Source of the DNA: Phylloscopus collybita
Lineage: Eukaryota; Chordata; Aves; Passeriformes; Phylloscopidae
Reading direction: 5' to 3'
Assembly: GCA_027886175.1 (NCBI GenBank)
Contig: JAJNNQ010000006.1
Location: 124,001-188,000 of the forward strand
DNA length: 64,000 nucleotides
Shown here: piece after piece, positions 21,678-34,068 of the stretch
How positions within the stretch are numbered: the stretch's first letter is position 1
Layout: every line of letters begins with the position of its first letter
Program-made: the position numbers and the translations under genes
The notes under the pieces: model-generated
Databases searched by the model: none
What the model was told of the DNA's origin: nothing
Seen by the model: the letters and a program-made list of their open reading frames with translations, nothing else

Positions 21678-24600
21678 TTGTTCTCTGATTTCAAGATTTC
21701 GTTCCCTTTCCTGAAAGGAAAGTCTTCCTTTCAGGAAAGGGAACGAAATCTTGCGATTTTAATGAGCATTAATTGGGCAAGCTTCCGTCCATTTCCCTGC
21801 ACTTCTGGCCACCCCATTCACTTTTATGGTTTTCGCTTGCTTTGGTCATTTTTCCATGTTTTTTTTTTCCCTTTCATTTCTTAGACATCTTCTCCTATCT
21901 CTTGTTTTGCATGGCTTCCCTTATTTTAGGATTTAAATTGGAGTCTTTTTTGCTAAGTCTTGGCCTTTTTCAGTGGCCCTCAGTTCATCTCCGTCTCTTT
22001 GGTGGGAATCACTCCATTTCCAAATTTTCTCGGTTTTTTTCGCTTGCGCTGTTTTGGGTCATATCTCCTTTCCATAGGGGTTGTTAGACTTTGTTCTCTG
22101 ATTTCAAGATTTCGTTCCCTTTCCTGAAAGGAAGACTTTCCTTTCAGGAAAGGGAACGAAATCTTGCGATTTTAATGAGCATTAATTGGGCAAGCTTCCG
22201 TCCATTTCCCTGCACTTCTGGCCACCCCATTCACTTTTATGGTTTTCGCTTGCTTTGGTCATTTTTGCAGGGGTTTTTTTTCCCTTTCATTTCTTAGACA
22301 TCTTCTCCTATCTCTTGTTTTGCATGGCTTCCCTTCTTTTAGGATTTAAATTGGAGTCATTTTAGGTCAGTCTTGGCCTTTTTCAGTGGCCCTCAGTTCA
22401 TCTCCGTCTCTTTGGTGGGAATCACTCCATTTCCAAATTTTCTCGGTTTTTTTCGCTTGCGCTGTTTTGGGTCATATCTCCTTTCCAGAGGGGTTGTTAG
22501 ACTTTGTTCTCTGATTTCAAGATTTCGTTCCCTTTCCTGAAAGGAAGACTTTCCTTTCAGGAAAGGGAACGAAATCTTGCGATTTTAATGAGCATTAATT
22601 GGGCAAGCTTCCGTCCATTTCCCTGCACTTCTGGCCACCCCATTCACTTTTATGGTTTTCGCTTGCTTTGGTCATTTTTCCATGTTTTTTTTTTCCCTTT
22701 CATTTCTTAGACATCTTCTCCTATCTCTTGTTTTGCATGGCTTCCCTTATTTTAGGATTTAAATTGGAGTCTTTTTTGCTAAGTCTTGGCCTTTTTCAGT
22801 GGCCCTCAGTTCATCTCCGTCTCTTTGGTGGGAATCACTCCATTTCCAAATTTTCTCGGTTTTTTTCGCTTGCGCTGTTTTGGGTCATATCTCCTTTCCA
22901 GAGGGGTTGTTAGACTTTGTTCTCTGATTTCAAGATTTCGTTCCCTTTCCTGAAAGGAAGACTTTCCTTTCAGGAAAGGGAACGAAATCTTGCGATTTTA
23001 ATGAGCATTAATTGGGCAAGCTTCCGTCCATTTCCCTGCACTTCTGGCCACCCCATTCACTTTTATGGTTTTCGCTTGCTTTGGTCATTTTTCCATGTTT
23101 TGTTTTTCCCTTTCATTTCTTAGACATCTTCTCCTATCTCTTGTTTTGCATGGCTTCCCTTATTTTAGGATTTAAATTGGAGTCTTTTTTGGTCAGTCTT
23201 GGCCTTTTTCAGTGGCCCTCAGTTCATCTCCGTCTCTTTGGTGGGAATCACTCCATTTCCAAATTTTCTCGGTTTTTTTCGCTTGCGCTGTTTTGGGTCA
23301 TATCTCCTTTCCAGAGGGGTTGTTAGACTTTGTTCTCTGATTTCAAGATTTCGTTCCCTTTCCTGAAAGGAAGACTTTCCTTTCAGGAAAGGGAACGAAA
23401 TCTTGCGATTTTAATGAGCATTAATTGGGCAAGCTTCCGTCCATTTCCCTGCACTTCTGGCCACCCCATTCACTTTTATGGTTTTCGCTTGCTTTGGTCA
23501 TTTTTCCATGTTTTTTTTTTCCCTTTCATTTCTTAGACATCTTCTTTTATCTCTTGTTTTGCATGGCTTCCCTTCTTTTAGGATTTAAATTGGAGTCTTT
23601 TTTGGTCAGTCTTGGCCTTTTTCAGTGGCCCTCAGTTCATCTCCGTCTCTTTGGTGGGAATCACTCCATTTCCAAATTTTCTCGGTTTTTTTCGCTTGCG
23701 CTGTTTTGGGTCATATCTCCTTTCCAGAGGGGTTGTTAGACTTTGTTCTCTGATTTCAAGATTTCGTTCCCTTTCCTGAAAGGAAAGTCTTCCTTTCAGG
23801 AAAGGGAACGAAATCTTGCGATTTTAATGAGCATTAATTGGGCAAGCTTCCGTCCATTTCCCTGCACTTCTGGCCACCCCATTCACTTTTATGGTTTTCG
23901 CTTGCTTTGGTCATTTTTCCATGTTTTTTTTTTCCCTTTCATTTCTGAGACATCTTCTCCTATCTCTTGTTTTGCATGGCTTCCCTTATTTTAGGATTTA
24001 AATTGGAGTCATTTTTGGTCAGTCTTGGCCTTTTTCAGTGGCCCTCAGTTCATCTCCGTCTCTTTGGTGGGAATCACTCCATTTCCAAATTTTCTCGGTT
24101 TTTTTCGCTTGCGCTGTTTTGGGTCATATCTCCTTTCCAGAGGGGTTGTTAGACTTTGTTCTCTGATTTCAAGATTTCGTTCCCTTTCCTGAAAGGAAAG
24201 TCTTCCTTTCAGGAAAGGGAACGAAATCTTGCGATTTTAATGAGCATTAATTGGGCAAGCTTCCGTCCATTTCCCTGCACTTCTGGCCACCCCATTCACT
24301 TTTATGGTTTTCGCTTGCTTTGGTCATTTTTCCATGTTTTTTTTTCCCTTTCATTTCTGAGACATCTTCTCCTATCTCTTGTTTTGCATGGCTTCCCTTA
24401 TTTTAGGATTTAAATTGGAGTCATTTTTGGTCAGTCTTGGCCTTTTTCAGTGGCCCTCAGTTCATCTCCGTCTCTTTGGTGGGAATCACTCCATTTCCAA
24501 ATTTTCTCGGTTTTTTTCGCTTGCGCTGTTTTGGGTCATATCTCCTTTCCAGAGGGGTTGTTAGACTTTGTTCTCTGATTTCAAGATTTCGTTCCCTTTC

Positions 24601-24981
24601 CTGAAAGGAAGACTTTCCTTTCAGGAAAGGGAACGAAATCTTGCGATTTTAATGAGCATTAATTGGGCAAGCTTCCGTCCATTTCCCTGCACTTCTGGCC
24701 ACCCCATTCACTTTTATGGTTTTCGCTTGCTTTGGTCATTTTTCCATGTTTTTTTTTTTCCCTTTCATTTCTTAGACATCTTCTCCTATCTCTTGTTTTG
24801 CATGGCTTCCCTTATTTTAGGATTTAAATTGGAGTCATTTTTGGTCAGTCTTGGCCTTTTTCAGTGGCCCTCAGTTCATCTCCGTCTCTTTGGTGGGAAT
24901 CACTCCATTTCCAAATTTTCTCGTTTTTTTTCGCTTGCGCTGTTTTGGGTCATATCTCCTTTCCAGAGGGGTTGTTAGACT
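21678..24981 (+). repeat. Eight-unit register C, copy 2
   Basis: It aligns with 18377-21677 at about 3303 bp, but several units have changed allele (third, sixth and eighth). This copy is an older or partly converted duplicate. Its second unit has GTCATTTTAGGTCAG near 22358, a private change. Confidence 0.7.
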
Positions 24982-25807
24982 TTGTTCTCTGATTTCAAGA
25001 TTTCGTTCCCTTTCCTGAAAGGAAAGTCTTCCTTTCAGGAAAGGGAACGAAATCTTGCGATTTTAATGAGCATTAATTGGGCAAGCTTCCGTCCATTTCC
25101 CTGCACTTCTGGCCACCCCATTCACTTTTATGGTTTTCGCTTGCTTTGGTCATTTTTCCAGGGGTTTTTTTTCCCTTTCATTTCTTAGACATCTTCTCCT
25201 ATCTCTTGTTTTGCATGGCTTCCCTTATTTTAGGATTTAAATTGGAGTCTTTTTTGGTCAGTCTTGGCCTTTTTCAGTGGCCCTCAGTTCATCTCCGTCT
25301 CTTTGGTGGGAATCACTCCATTTCCAAATTTTCTCGGTTTTTTTCGCTTGCGCTGTTTTGGGTCATATCTCCTTTCCATAGGGGTTGTTAGACTTTGTTC
25401 TCTGATTTCAAGATTTCGTTCCCTTTCCTGAAAGGAAGACTTTCCTTTCAGGAAAGGGAACGAAATCTTGCGATTTTAATGAGCATTAATTGGGCAAGCT
25501 TCCGTCCATTTCCCTGCACTTCTGGCCACCCCATTCACTTTTATGGTTTTCGCTTGCTTTGGTCATTTTTGCAGGGGTTTTTTTTCCCTTTCATTTCTTA
25601 GACATCTTCTCCTATCTCTTGTTTTGCATGGCTTCCCTTATTTTAGGATTTAAATTGGAGTCATTTTTGGTCAGTCTTGGCCTTTTTCAGTGGCCCTCAG
25701 TTCATCTCCGTCTCTTTGGTGGGAATCACTCCATTTCCAAATTTTCTCGGTTTTTTTCGCTTGCGCTGTTTTGGGTCATATCTCCTTTCCAGAGGGGTTG
25801 TTAGACT
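24982..25807 (+). repeat. Bridge units between register C and the 30-unit repeat
   Basis: Two units: AGTC with CCAGGGG ending CCATAGGGG, then GCAGGGG. They fit positions 1-2 of the eight-unit register. They also resemble the last two units of the 30-unit repeat (37373-38198), apart from the palindrome centre and a few sites. They look like the source of the junction. Confidence 0.65.
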
Positions 25808-28383
25808 TTGTTCTCTGATTTCAAGATTTCGTTCCCTTTCCTGAAAGGAAGACTTTCCTTTCAGGAAAGGGAACGAAATCTTGCGATTTTAATGAGCATT
25901 AATTGGGCAAGCTTCCGTCCATTTCCCTGCACTTCTGGCCACCCCATTCACTTTTATGGTTTTCGCTTGCTTTGGTCATTTTTCCATGTTTTTTTTTTCC
26001 CTTTCATTTCTTAGACATCTTCTCCTATCTCTTGTTTTGCATGGCTTCCCTTCTTTTAGGATTTAAATTGGAGTCTTTTTTGCTAAGTCTTGGCCTTTTT
26101 CAGTGGCCCTCAGTTCATCTCCGTCTCTTTGGTGGGAATCACTCCATTTCCAAATTTTCTCGGTTTTTTTCGCTTGCGCTGTTTTGGGTCATATCTCCTT
26201 TCCAGAGGGGTTGTTAGACTTTGTTCTCTGATTTCAAGATTTCGTTCCCTTTCCTGAAAGGAAGACTTTCCTTTCAGGAAAGGGAACGAAATCTTGCGAT
26301 TTTAATGAGCATTAATTGGGCAAGCTTCCGTCCATTTCCCTGCACTTCTGGCCACCCCATTCACTTTTATGGTTTTCGCTTGCTTTGGTCATTTTTCCAG
26401 GGGTTTTTTTTCCCTTTCATTTCTTAGACATCTTCTCCTATCTCTTGTTTTGCATGGCTTCCCTTCTTTTAGGATTTAAATTGGAGTCTTTTTTGCTAAG
26501 TCTTGGCCTTTTTCAGTGGCCCTCAGTTCATCTCCGTCTCTTTGGTGGGAATCACTCCATTTCCAAATTTTCTCGGTTTTTTTCGCTTGCGCTGTTTTGG
26601 GTCATATCTCCTTTCCAGAGGGGTTGTTAGACTTTGTTCTCTGATTTCAAGATTTCGTTCCCTTTCCTGAAAGGAAAGTCTTCCTTTCAGGAAAGGGAAC
26701 GAAATCTTGCGATTTTAATGAGCATTAATTGGGCAAGCTTCCGTCCATTTCCCTGCACTTCTGGCCACCCCATTCACTTTTATGGTTTTCGCTTGCTTTG
26801 GTCATTTTTCCATGTTTTTTTTTCCCTTTCATTTCTTAGACATCTTCTCCTATCTCTTGTTTTGCATGGCTTCCCTTATTTTAGGAATTAAATTGGAGTC
26901 TTTTTTGCTAAGTCTTGGCCTTTTTCAGTGGCCCTCAGTTCATCTCCGTCTCTTTGGTGGGAATCACTCCATTTCCAAATTTTCTCGGTTTTTTTCGCTT
27001 GCGCTGTTTTGGGTCATATCTCCTTTCCAGAGGGGTTGTTAGACTTTGTTCTCTGATTTCAAGATTTCGTTCCCTTTCCTGAAAGGAAGACTTTCCTTTC
27101 AGGAAAGGGAACGAAATCTTGCGATTTTAATGAGCATTAATTGGGCAAGCTTCCGTCCATTTCCCTGCACTTCTGGCCACCCCATTCACTTTTATGGTTT
27201 TCGCTTGCTTTGGTCATTTTTGCAGGGGTTTTTTTTCCCTTTCATTTCTTAGACATCTTCTCCTATCTCTTGTTTTGCATGGCTTCCCTTATTTTAGGAT
27301 TTAAATTGGAGTCATTTTTGGTCAGTCTTGGCCTTTTTCAGTGGCCCTCAGTTCATCTCCGTCTCTTTGGTGGGAATCACTCCATTTCCAAATTTTCTCG
27401 GTTTTTTTCGCTTGCGCTGTTTTGGGTCATATCTCCTTTCCAGAGGGGTTGTTAGACTTTGTTCTCTGATTTCAAGATTTCGTTCCCTTTCCTGAAAGGA
27501 AGACTTTCCTTTCAGGAAAGGGAACGAAATCTTGCGATTTTAATGAGCATTAATTGGGCAAGCTTCCGTCCATTTCCCTGCACTTCTGGCCACCCCATTC
27601 ACTTTTATGGTTTTCGCTTGCTTTGGTCATTTTTCCATGTTTTTTTTTTCCCTTTCATTTCTTAGACATCTTCTCCTATCTCTTGTTTTGCATGGCTTTT
27701 CTTCTTTTAGGATTTAAATTGGAGTCTTTTTTGCTAAGTCTTGGCCTTTTTCAGTGGCCCTCAGTTCATCTCCGTCTCTTTGGTGGGAATCACTCCATTT
27801 CCAAATTTTCTCGGTTTTTTTCGCTTGCGCTGTTTTGGGTCATATCTCCTTTCCATAGGGGTTGTTAGACTTTGTTCTCTGATTTTAAGATTTCGTTCCC
27901 TTTCCTGAAAGGAAGACTTTCCTTTCAGGAAAGGGAACGAAATCTTGCGATTTTAATGAGCATTAATTGGGCAAGCTTCCGTCCATTTCCCTGCACTTCT
28001 GGCCACCCCATTCACTTTTATGGTTTTCGCTTGCTTTGGTCATTTTTCCAGGGGTTTTTTTTCCCTTTCATTTCTTAGACATCTTCTCCTATCTCTTGTT
28101 TTGCATGGCTTCCCTTATTTTAGGATTTAAATTGGAGTCTTTTTTGCTAAGTCTTGGCCTTTTTCAGTGGCCCTCAGTTCATCTCCGTCTCTTTGGTGGG
28201 AATCACTCCATTTCCAAATTTTCTCGGTTTTTTTCGCTTGCGCTGTTTTGGGTCATATCTCCTTTCCAGAGGGGTTGTTAGACTTTGTTCTCTGATTTCA
28301 AGATTTCGTTCCCTTTCCTGAAAGGAAGACTTTCCTTTCAGGAAAGGGAACGAAATCTTGCGATTTTAATGAGCATTAATTGG

Positions 28384-28389
28384 GCATGC
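28384..28389. other. GCATGC (SphI) marker replacing HindIII
   Basis: One change in GGGCAAGCTT to GGGCATGCTT destroys the HindIII site that other units carry and creates GCATGC. It is found here, at 40776-40781 and at 48210-48215, once per copy of the 30-unit repeat, at spacings of 12392 and 7434 bp. All three units also have CTGTCC and GCAGGGG. Confidence 0.9.
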
Positions 28390-29538
28390 TTCCGTCCATT
28401 TCCCTGCACTTCTGTCCACCCCATTCACTTTTATGGTTTTCGCTTGCTTTGGTCATTTTTGCAGGGGTTTTTTTTCCCTTTCATTTCTTAGACATCTTCT
28501 CCTATCTCTTGTTTTGCATGGCTTCCCTTATTTTAGGATTTAAATTGGAGTCTTTTTTGCTAAGTCTTGGCCTTTTTCAGTGGCCCTCAGTTCATCTCCG
28601 TCTCTTTGGTGGGAATCACTCCATTTCCAAATTTTCTCGGTTTTTTTCGCTTGCGCTGTTTTGGGTCATATCTCCTTTCCAGAGGGGTTGTTAGACTTTG
28701 TTCTCTGATTTCAAGATTTCGTTCCCTTTCCTGAAAGGAAAGTCTTCCTTTCAGGAAAGGGAACGAAATCTTGCGATTTTAATGAGCATTAATTGGGCAA
28801 GCTTCCGTCCATTTCCCTGCACTTCTGGCCACCCCATTCACTTTTATGGTTTTCGCTTGCTTTGGTCATTTTTCCATGTTTTTTTTTTTCTTTTTCATTT
28901 CTGAGACATCTTCTCCTATCTCTTGTTTTGCATGGCTTCCCTTATTTTAGGATTTAAATTGGAGTCATTTTTGGTCAGTCTTGGCCTTTTTCAGTGGCCC
29001 TCAGTTCATCTCCGTCTCTTTGGTGGGAATCACTCCATTTCCAAATTTTCTCGGTTTTTTTCGCTTGCGCTGTTTTGGGTCATATCTCCTTTCCAGAGGG
29101 GTTGTTAGACTTTGTTCTCTGATTTCAAGATTTCGTTCCTTTTCCTGAAAGGAAGACTTTCCTTTCAGGAAAGGGAACGAAATCTTGCCATTTTAATGAG
29201 CATTAATTGGGCAAGCTTCCGTCCATTTCCCTGCACTTCTGGCCACCCCATTCACTTTTATGGTTTTCGCTTGCTTTGGTCATTTTTCCATGTTTTTTTT
29301 TTCCCTTTCATTTCTTAGACATCTTCTCCTATCTCTTGTTTTGCATGGCTTCCCTTCTTTTAGGATTTAAATTGGAGTCTTTTTCGCTAAGTCTTGGCCT
29401 TTTTCAGTGGCCCTCAGTTCATCTCCGTCTCTTTGGTGGGAATCACTCCATTTCCAAATTTTCTCGGTTTTTTTCGCTTGCGCTGTTTTGGGTCATATCT
29501 CCTTTCCAGAGGGGTTGTTAGACTTTGTTCTCTGATTT

Positions 29539-29600
29539 CAAGATTTCGTTCCCTTTCCAGAAAAGAAAGTCTTCCTTTCAGGAAAGGGAACGAAATCTTG
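29539..29600. repeat. Palindrome with two arm mismatches (CCAGAAAAGAA form)
   Basis: An AGTC-centred palindrome in which the left arm reads CCAGAAAAGAA where others read CCTGAAAGGAA. This breaks two pairs next to the loop while the right arm is unchanged. Exactly this form is found again in the units starting at 41916 and 49350, at 12391 and 7434 bp spacing. It is therefore a marker of the 30-unit higher-order repeat and the least symmetric palindrome in the window. Confidence 0.92.
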
Positions 29601-32600
29601 CGATTTTAATGAGCATTAATTGGGCAAGCTTCCGTCCATTTCCCTGCACTTCTGGCCACCCCATTCACTTTTATGGTTTTCGCTTGCTTTGGTCATTTTT
29701 CCATGTTTTTTTTTTCCCTTTCATTTCTTAGACATCTTCTCCTATCTCTTGTTTTGCATGGCTTCCCTTATTTTAGGATTTAAATTGGAGTCATTTTTGG
29801 TCAGTCTTGGCCTTTTTCAGTGGCCCTCAGTTCATCTCCGTCTCTTTGGTGGGAATCACTCCATTTCCAAATTTTCTCGGTTTTTTTCGCTTGCGCTGTT
29901 TTGGGTCATATCTCCTTTCCAGAGGGGTTGTTAGACTTTGTTCTCTGATTTCAAGATTTCGTTCCCTTTCCTGAAAGGAAGACTTTCCTTTCAGGAAAGG
30001 GAACGAAATCTTGCGATTTTAATGAGCATTAATTGGGCAAGCTTCCGTCCATTTCCCTGCACTTCTGGCCACCCCATTCACTTTTATGGTTTTCGCTTGC
30101 TTTGGTCATTTTTCCATGTTTTTTTTTTCCCTTTCATTTCTGAAACATCTTCTCCTATCTCTTGTTTTGCATGGCTTCCCTTCTTTTAGGATTTAAATTG
30201 GAGTCTTTTTTGGTCAGTCTTGGCCTTTTTCAGTGGCCCTCAGTTCATCTCCGTCTCTTTGGTGGGAATCACTCCATTTCCAAATTTTCTCGGTTTTTTT
30301 CGCTTGCGCTGTTTTGGGTCATATCTCCTTTCCAGAGGGGTTGTTAGACTTTGTTCTCTGATTTCAAGATTTCGTTCCCTTTCCTGAAAGGAAGACTTTC
30401 CTTTCAGGAAAGGGAACGAAATCTTGCGATTTTAATGAGCATTAATTGGGCAAGCTTCCGTCCATTTCCCTGCACTTCTGGCCACCCCATTCACTTTTAT
30501 GGTTTTCGCTTGCTTTGGTCATTTTTCCATGTTTTTTTTTTTCCCTTTCATTTCTGAAACATCTTCTCCTATCTCTTGTTTTGCATGGCTTCCCTTCTTT
30601 TAGGATTTAAATTGGAGTCTTTTTTGCTAAGTCTTGGCCTTTTTCAGTGGCCCTCAGTTCATCTCCGTCTCTTTGGTGGGAATCACTCCATTTCCAAATT
30701 TTCTCGGTTTTTTTCGCTTGCGCTGTTTTGGGTCATATCTCCTTTCCAGAGGGGTTGTTAGACTTTGTTCTCTGATTTCAAGATTTCGTTCCCTTTCCTG
30801 AAAGGAAGACTTTCCTTTCAGGAAAGGGAACGAAATCTTGCGATTTTAATGAGCATTAATTGGGCAAGCTTCCGTCCATTTCCCTGCACTTCTGGCCACC
30901 CCATTCACTTTTATGGGTTTTGCTTGCTTTGGTCATTTTTCCAGGGGTTTTTTTTCCCTTTCATTTCTTAGACATCTTCTCCTATCTCTTGTTTTGCATG
31001 GCTTCCCTTCTTTTAGGATTTAAATTGGAGTCATTTTTGGTCAGTCTTGGCCTTTTTCAGTGGCCCTCAGTTCATCTCCGTCTCTTTGGTGGGAATCACT
31101 CCATTTCCAAATTTTCTCGGTTTTTTTCGCTTGCGCTGTTTTGGGTCATATCTCCTTTCCAGAGGGGTTGTTGGACTTTGTTCTCTGATTTCAAGATTTC
31201 GTTCCCTTTCCTGAAAGGAAGACTTTCCTTTCAGGAAAGGGAACGAAATCTTGCGATTTTAATGAGCATTAATTGGGCAAGCTTCCGTCCATTTCCCTGC
31301 ACTTCTGGCCACCCCATTCACTTTTATGGTTTTCGCTTGCTTTGGTCATTTTTGCAGAGGTTTTTTTTCCCTTTCATTTCTTAGACATCTTCTCCTATCT
31401 CTTGTTTTGCATGGCTTCCCTTCTTTTAGGATTTAAATTGGAGTCTTTTTTGGTCAGTCTTGGCCTTTTTCAGTGGCCCTCAGTTCATCTCCGTCTCTTT
31501 GGTGGGAATCACTCCATTTCCAAATTTTCTCGGTTTTTTTCGCTTGCGCTGTTTTGGGTCATATCTCCTTTCCAGAGGGGTTGTTAGACTTTGTTCTCTG
31601 ATTTCAAGATTTCGTTCCCTTTCCTGAAAGGAAGACTTTCCTTTCAGGAAAGGGAACGAAATCTTGCGATTTTAATGAGCATTAATTGGGCAAGCTTCCG
31701 TCCATTTCCCTGCACTTCTGGCCACCCCATTCACTTTTATGGTTTTCGCTTGCTTTGGTCATTTTTCCAGGGGTTTTTTTTCCCTTTCATTTCTTAGACA
31801 TCTTCTCCTATCTCTTGTTTTGCATGGCTTCCCTTCTTTTAGGATTTAAATTGGAGTCATTTTTGGTCAGTCTTGGCCTTTTTCAGTGGCCCTCAGTTCA
31901 TCTCCGTCTCTTTGGTGGGAATCACTCCATTTCCAAATTTTCTCGGTTTTTTTCGCTTGCGCTGTTTTGGGTCATATCTCCTTTCCAGAGGGGTTGTTGG
32001 ACTTTGTTCTCTGATTTCAAGATTTCGTTCCCTTTCCTGAAAGGAAGACTTTCCTTTCAGGAAAGGGAACGAAATCTTGCGATTTTAATGAGCATTAATT
32101 GGGCAAGCTTCCGTCCATTTCCCTGCACTTCTGGCCACCCCATTCACTTTTATGGTTTTCGCTTGCTTTGGTCATTTTTCCATGTTTTGTTTTTCCCTTT
32201 CATTTCTTAGACATCTTCTCCTATCTCTTGTTTTGCATGGCTTCCCTTATTTTAGGATTTAAATTGGAGTCATTTTTGGTCAGTCTTGGCCTTTTTCAGT
32301 GGCCCTCAGTTCATCTCCGTCTCTTTGGTGGGAATCACTCCATTTCCAAATTTTCTCGGTTTTTTTCGCTTGCGCTGTTTTGGGTCATATCTCCTTTCCA
32401 GAGGGGTTGTTAGACTTTGTTCTCTGATTTCAAGATTTCGTTCCCTTTCCTGAAAGGAAGACTTTCCTTTCAGGAAAGGGAACGAAATCTTGCGATTTTA
32501 ATGAGCATTAATTGGGCAAGCTTCCGTCCATTTCCCTGCACTTCTGGCCACCCCATTCACTTTTATGGTTTTCGCTTGCTTTGGTCATTTTTGCAGAGGT

Positions 32601-34068
32601 TTTTTTTCCCTTTCATTTCTGAAACATCTTCTCCTATCTCTTGTTTTGCATGGCTTCCCTTCTTTTAGGATTTAAATTGGAGTCTTTTTTGCTAAGTCTT
32701 GGCCTTTTTCAGTGGCCCTCAGTTCATCTCCGTCTCTTTGGTGGGAATCACTCCATTTCCAAATTTTCTCGGTTTTTTTCGCTTGCGCTGTTTTGGGTCA
32801 TATCTCCTTTCCAGAGGGGTTGTTAGACTTTGTTCTCTGATTTCAAGATTTCGTTCCCTTTCCTGAAAGGAAGACTTTCCTTTCAGGAAAGGGAACGAAA
32901 TCTTGCGATTTTAATGAGCATTAATTGGGCAAGCTTCCGTCCATTTCCCTGCACTTCTGGCCACCCCATTCACTTTTATGGTTTTCGCTTGCTTTGGTCA
33001 TTTTTCCATGTTTTTTTTTTCCCTTTCATTTCTTAGACATCTTCTCCTATCCCTTGTTTTGCATGGCTTCCCTTCTTTTAGGATTTAAATTGGAGTCTTT
33101 TTTGGTCAGTCTTGGCCTTTTTCAGTGGCCCTCAGTTCATCTCCGTCTCTTTGGTGGGAATCACTCCATTTCCAAATTTTCTCGGTTTTTTTCGCTTGCG
33201 CTGTTTTGGGTCATATCTCCTTTCCAGAGGGGTTGTTAGACTTTGTTCTCTGATTTCAAGATTTCGTTCCCTTTCCTGAAAGGAAGACTTTCCTTTCAGG
33301 AAAGGGAACGAAATCTTGCAATTTTAATGAGCATTAATTGGGCAAGCTTCCGTCCATTTCCCTGCACTTCTGGCCACCCCATTCACTTTTATGGTTTTCG
33401 CTTGCTTTGGTCATTTTTGCAGAGGTTTTTTTTCCCTTTCATTTCTTAGACATCTTCTCCTATCTCTTGTTTTGCATGGCTTCCCTTCTTTTAGGATTTA
33501 AATTGGAGTCTTTTTTGCTAAGTCTTGGCCTTTTTCAGTGGCCCTCAGTTCATCTCCGTCTCTTTGGTGGGAATCACTCCATTTCCAAATTTTCTCGGTT
33601 TTTTTCGCTTGCGCTGTTTTGGGTCATATCTCCTTTCCAGAGGGGTTGTTAGACTTTGTTCTCTGATTTCAAGATTTCGTTCCCTTTCCTGAAAGGAAAG
33701 TCTTCCTTTCAGGAAAGGGAACGAAATCTTGCGATTTTAATGAGCATTAATTGGGCAAGCTTCCGTCCATTTCCCTGCACTTCTGGCCACCCCATTCACT
33801 TTTATGGTTTTCGCTTGCTTTGGTCATTTTTCCATGTTTTTTTTTTCCCTTTCATTTCTGAGACATCTTCTCCTATCTCTTGTTTTGCATGGCTTCCCTT
33901 CTTTTAGGATTTAAATTGGAGTCATTTTTGGTCAGTCTTGGCCTTTTTCAGTGGCCCTCAGTTCATCTCCGTCTCTTTGGTGGGAATCACTCCATTTCCA
34001 AATTTTCTCGGTTTTTTTCGCTTGCGCTGTTTTGGGTCATATCTCCTTTCCAGAGGGGTTGTTAGACT

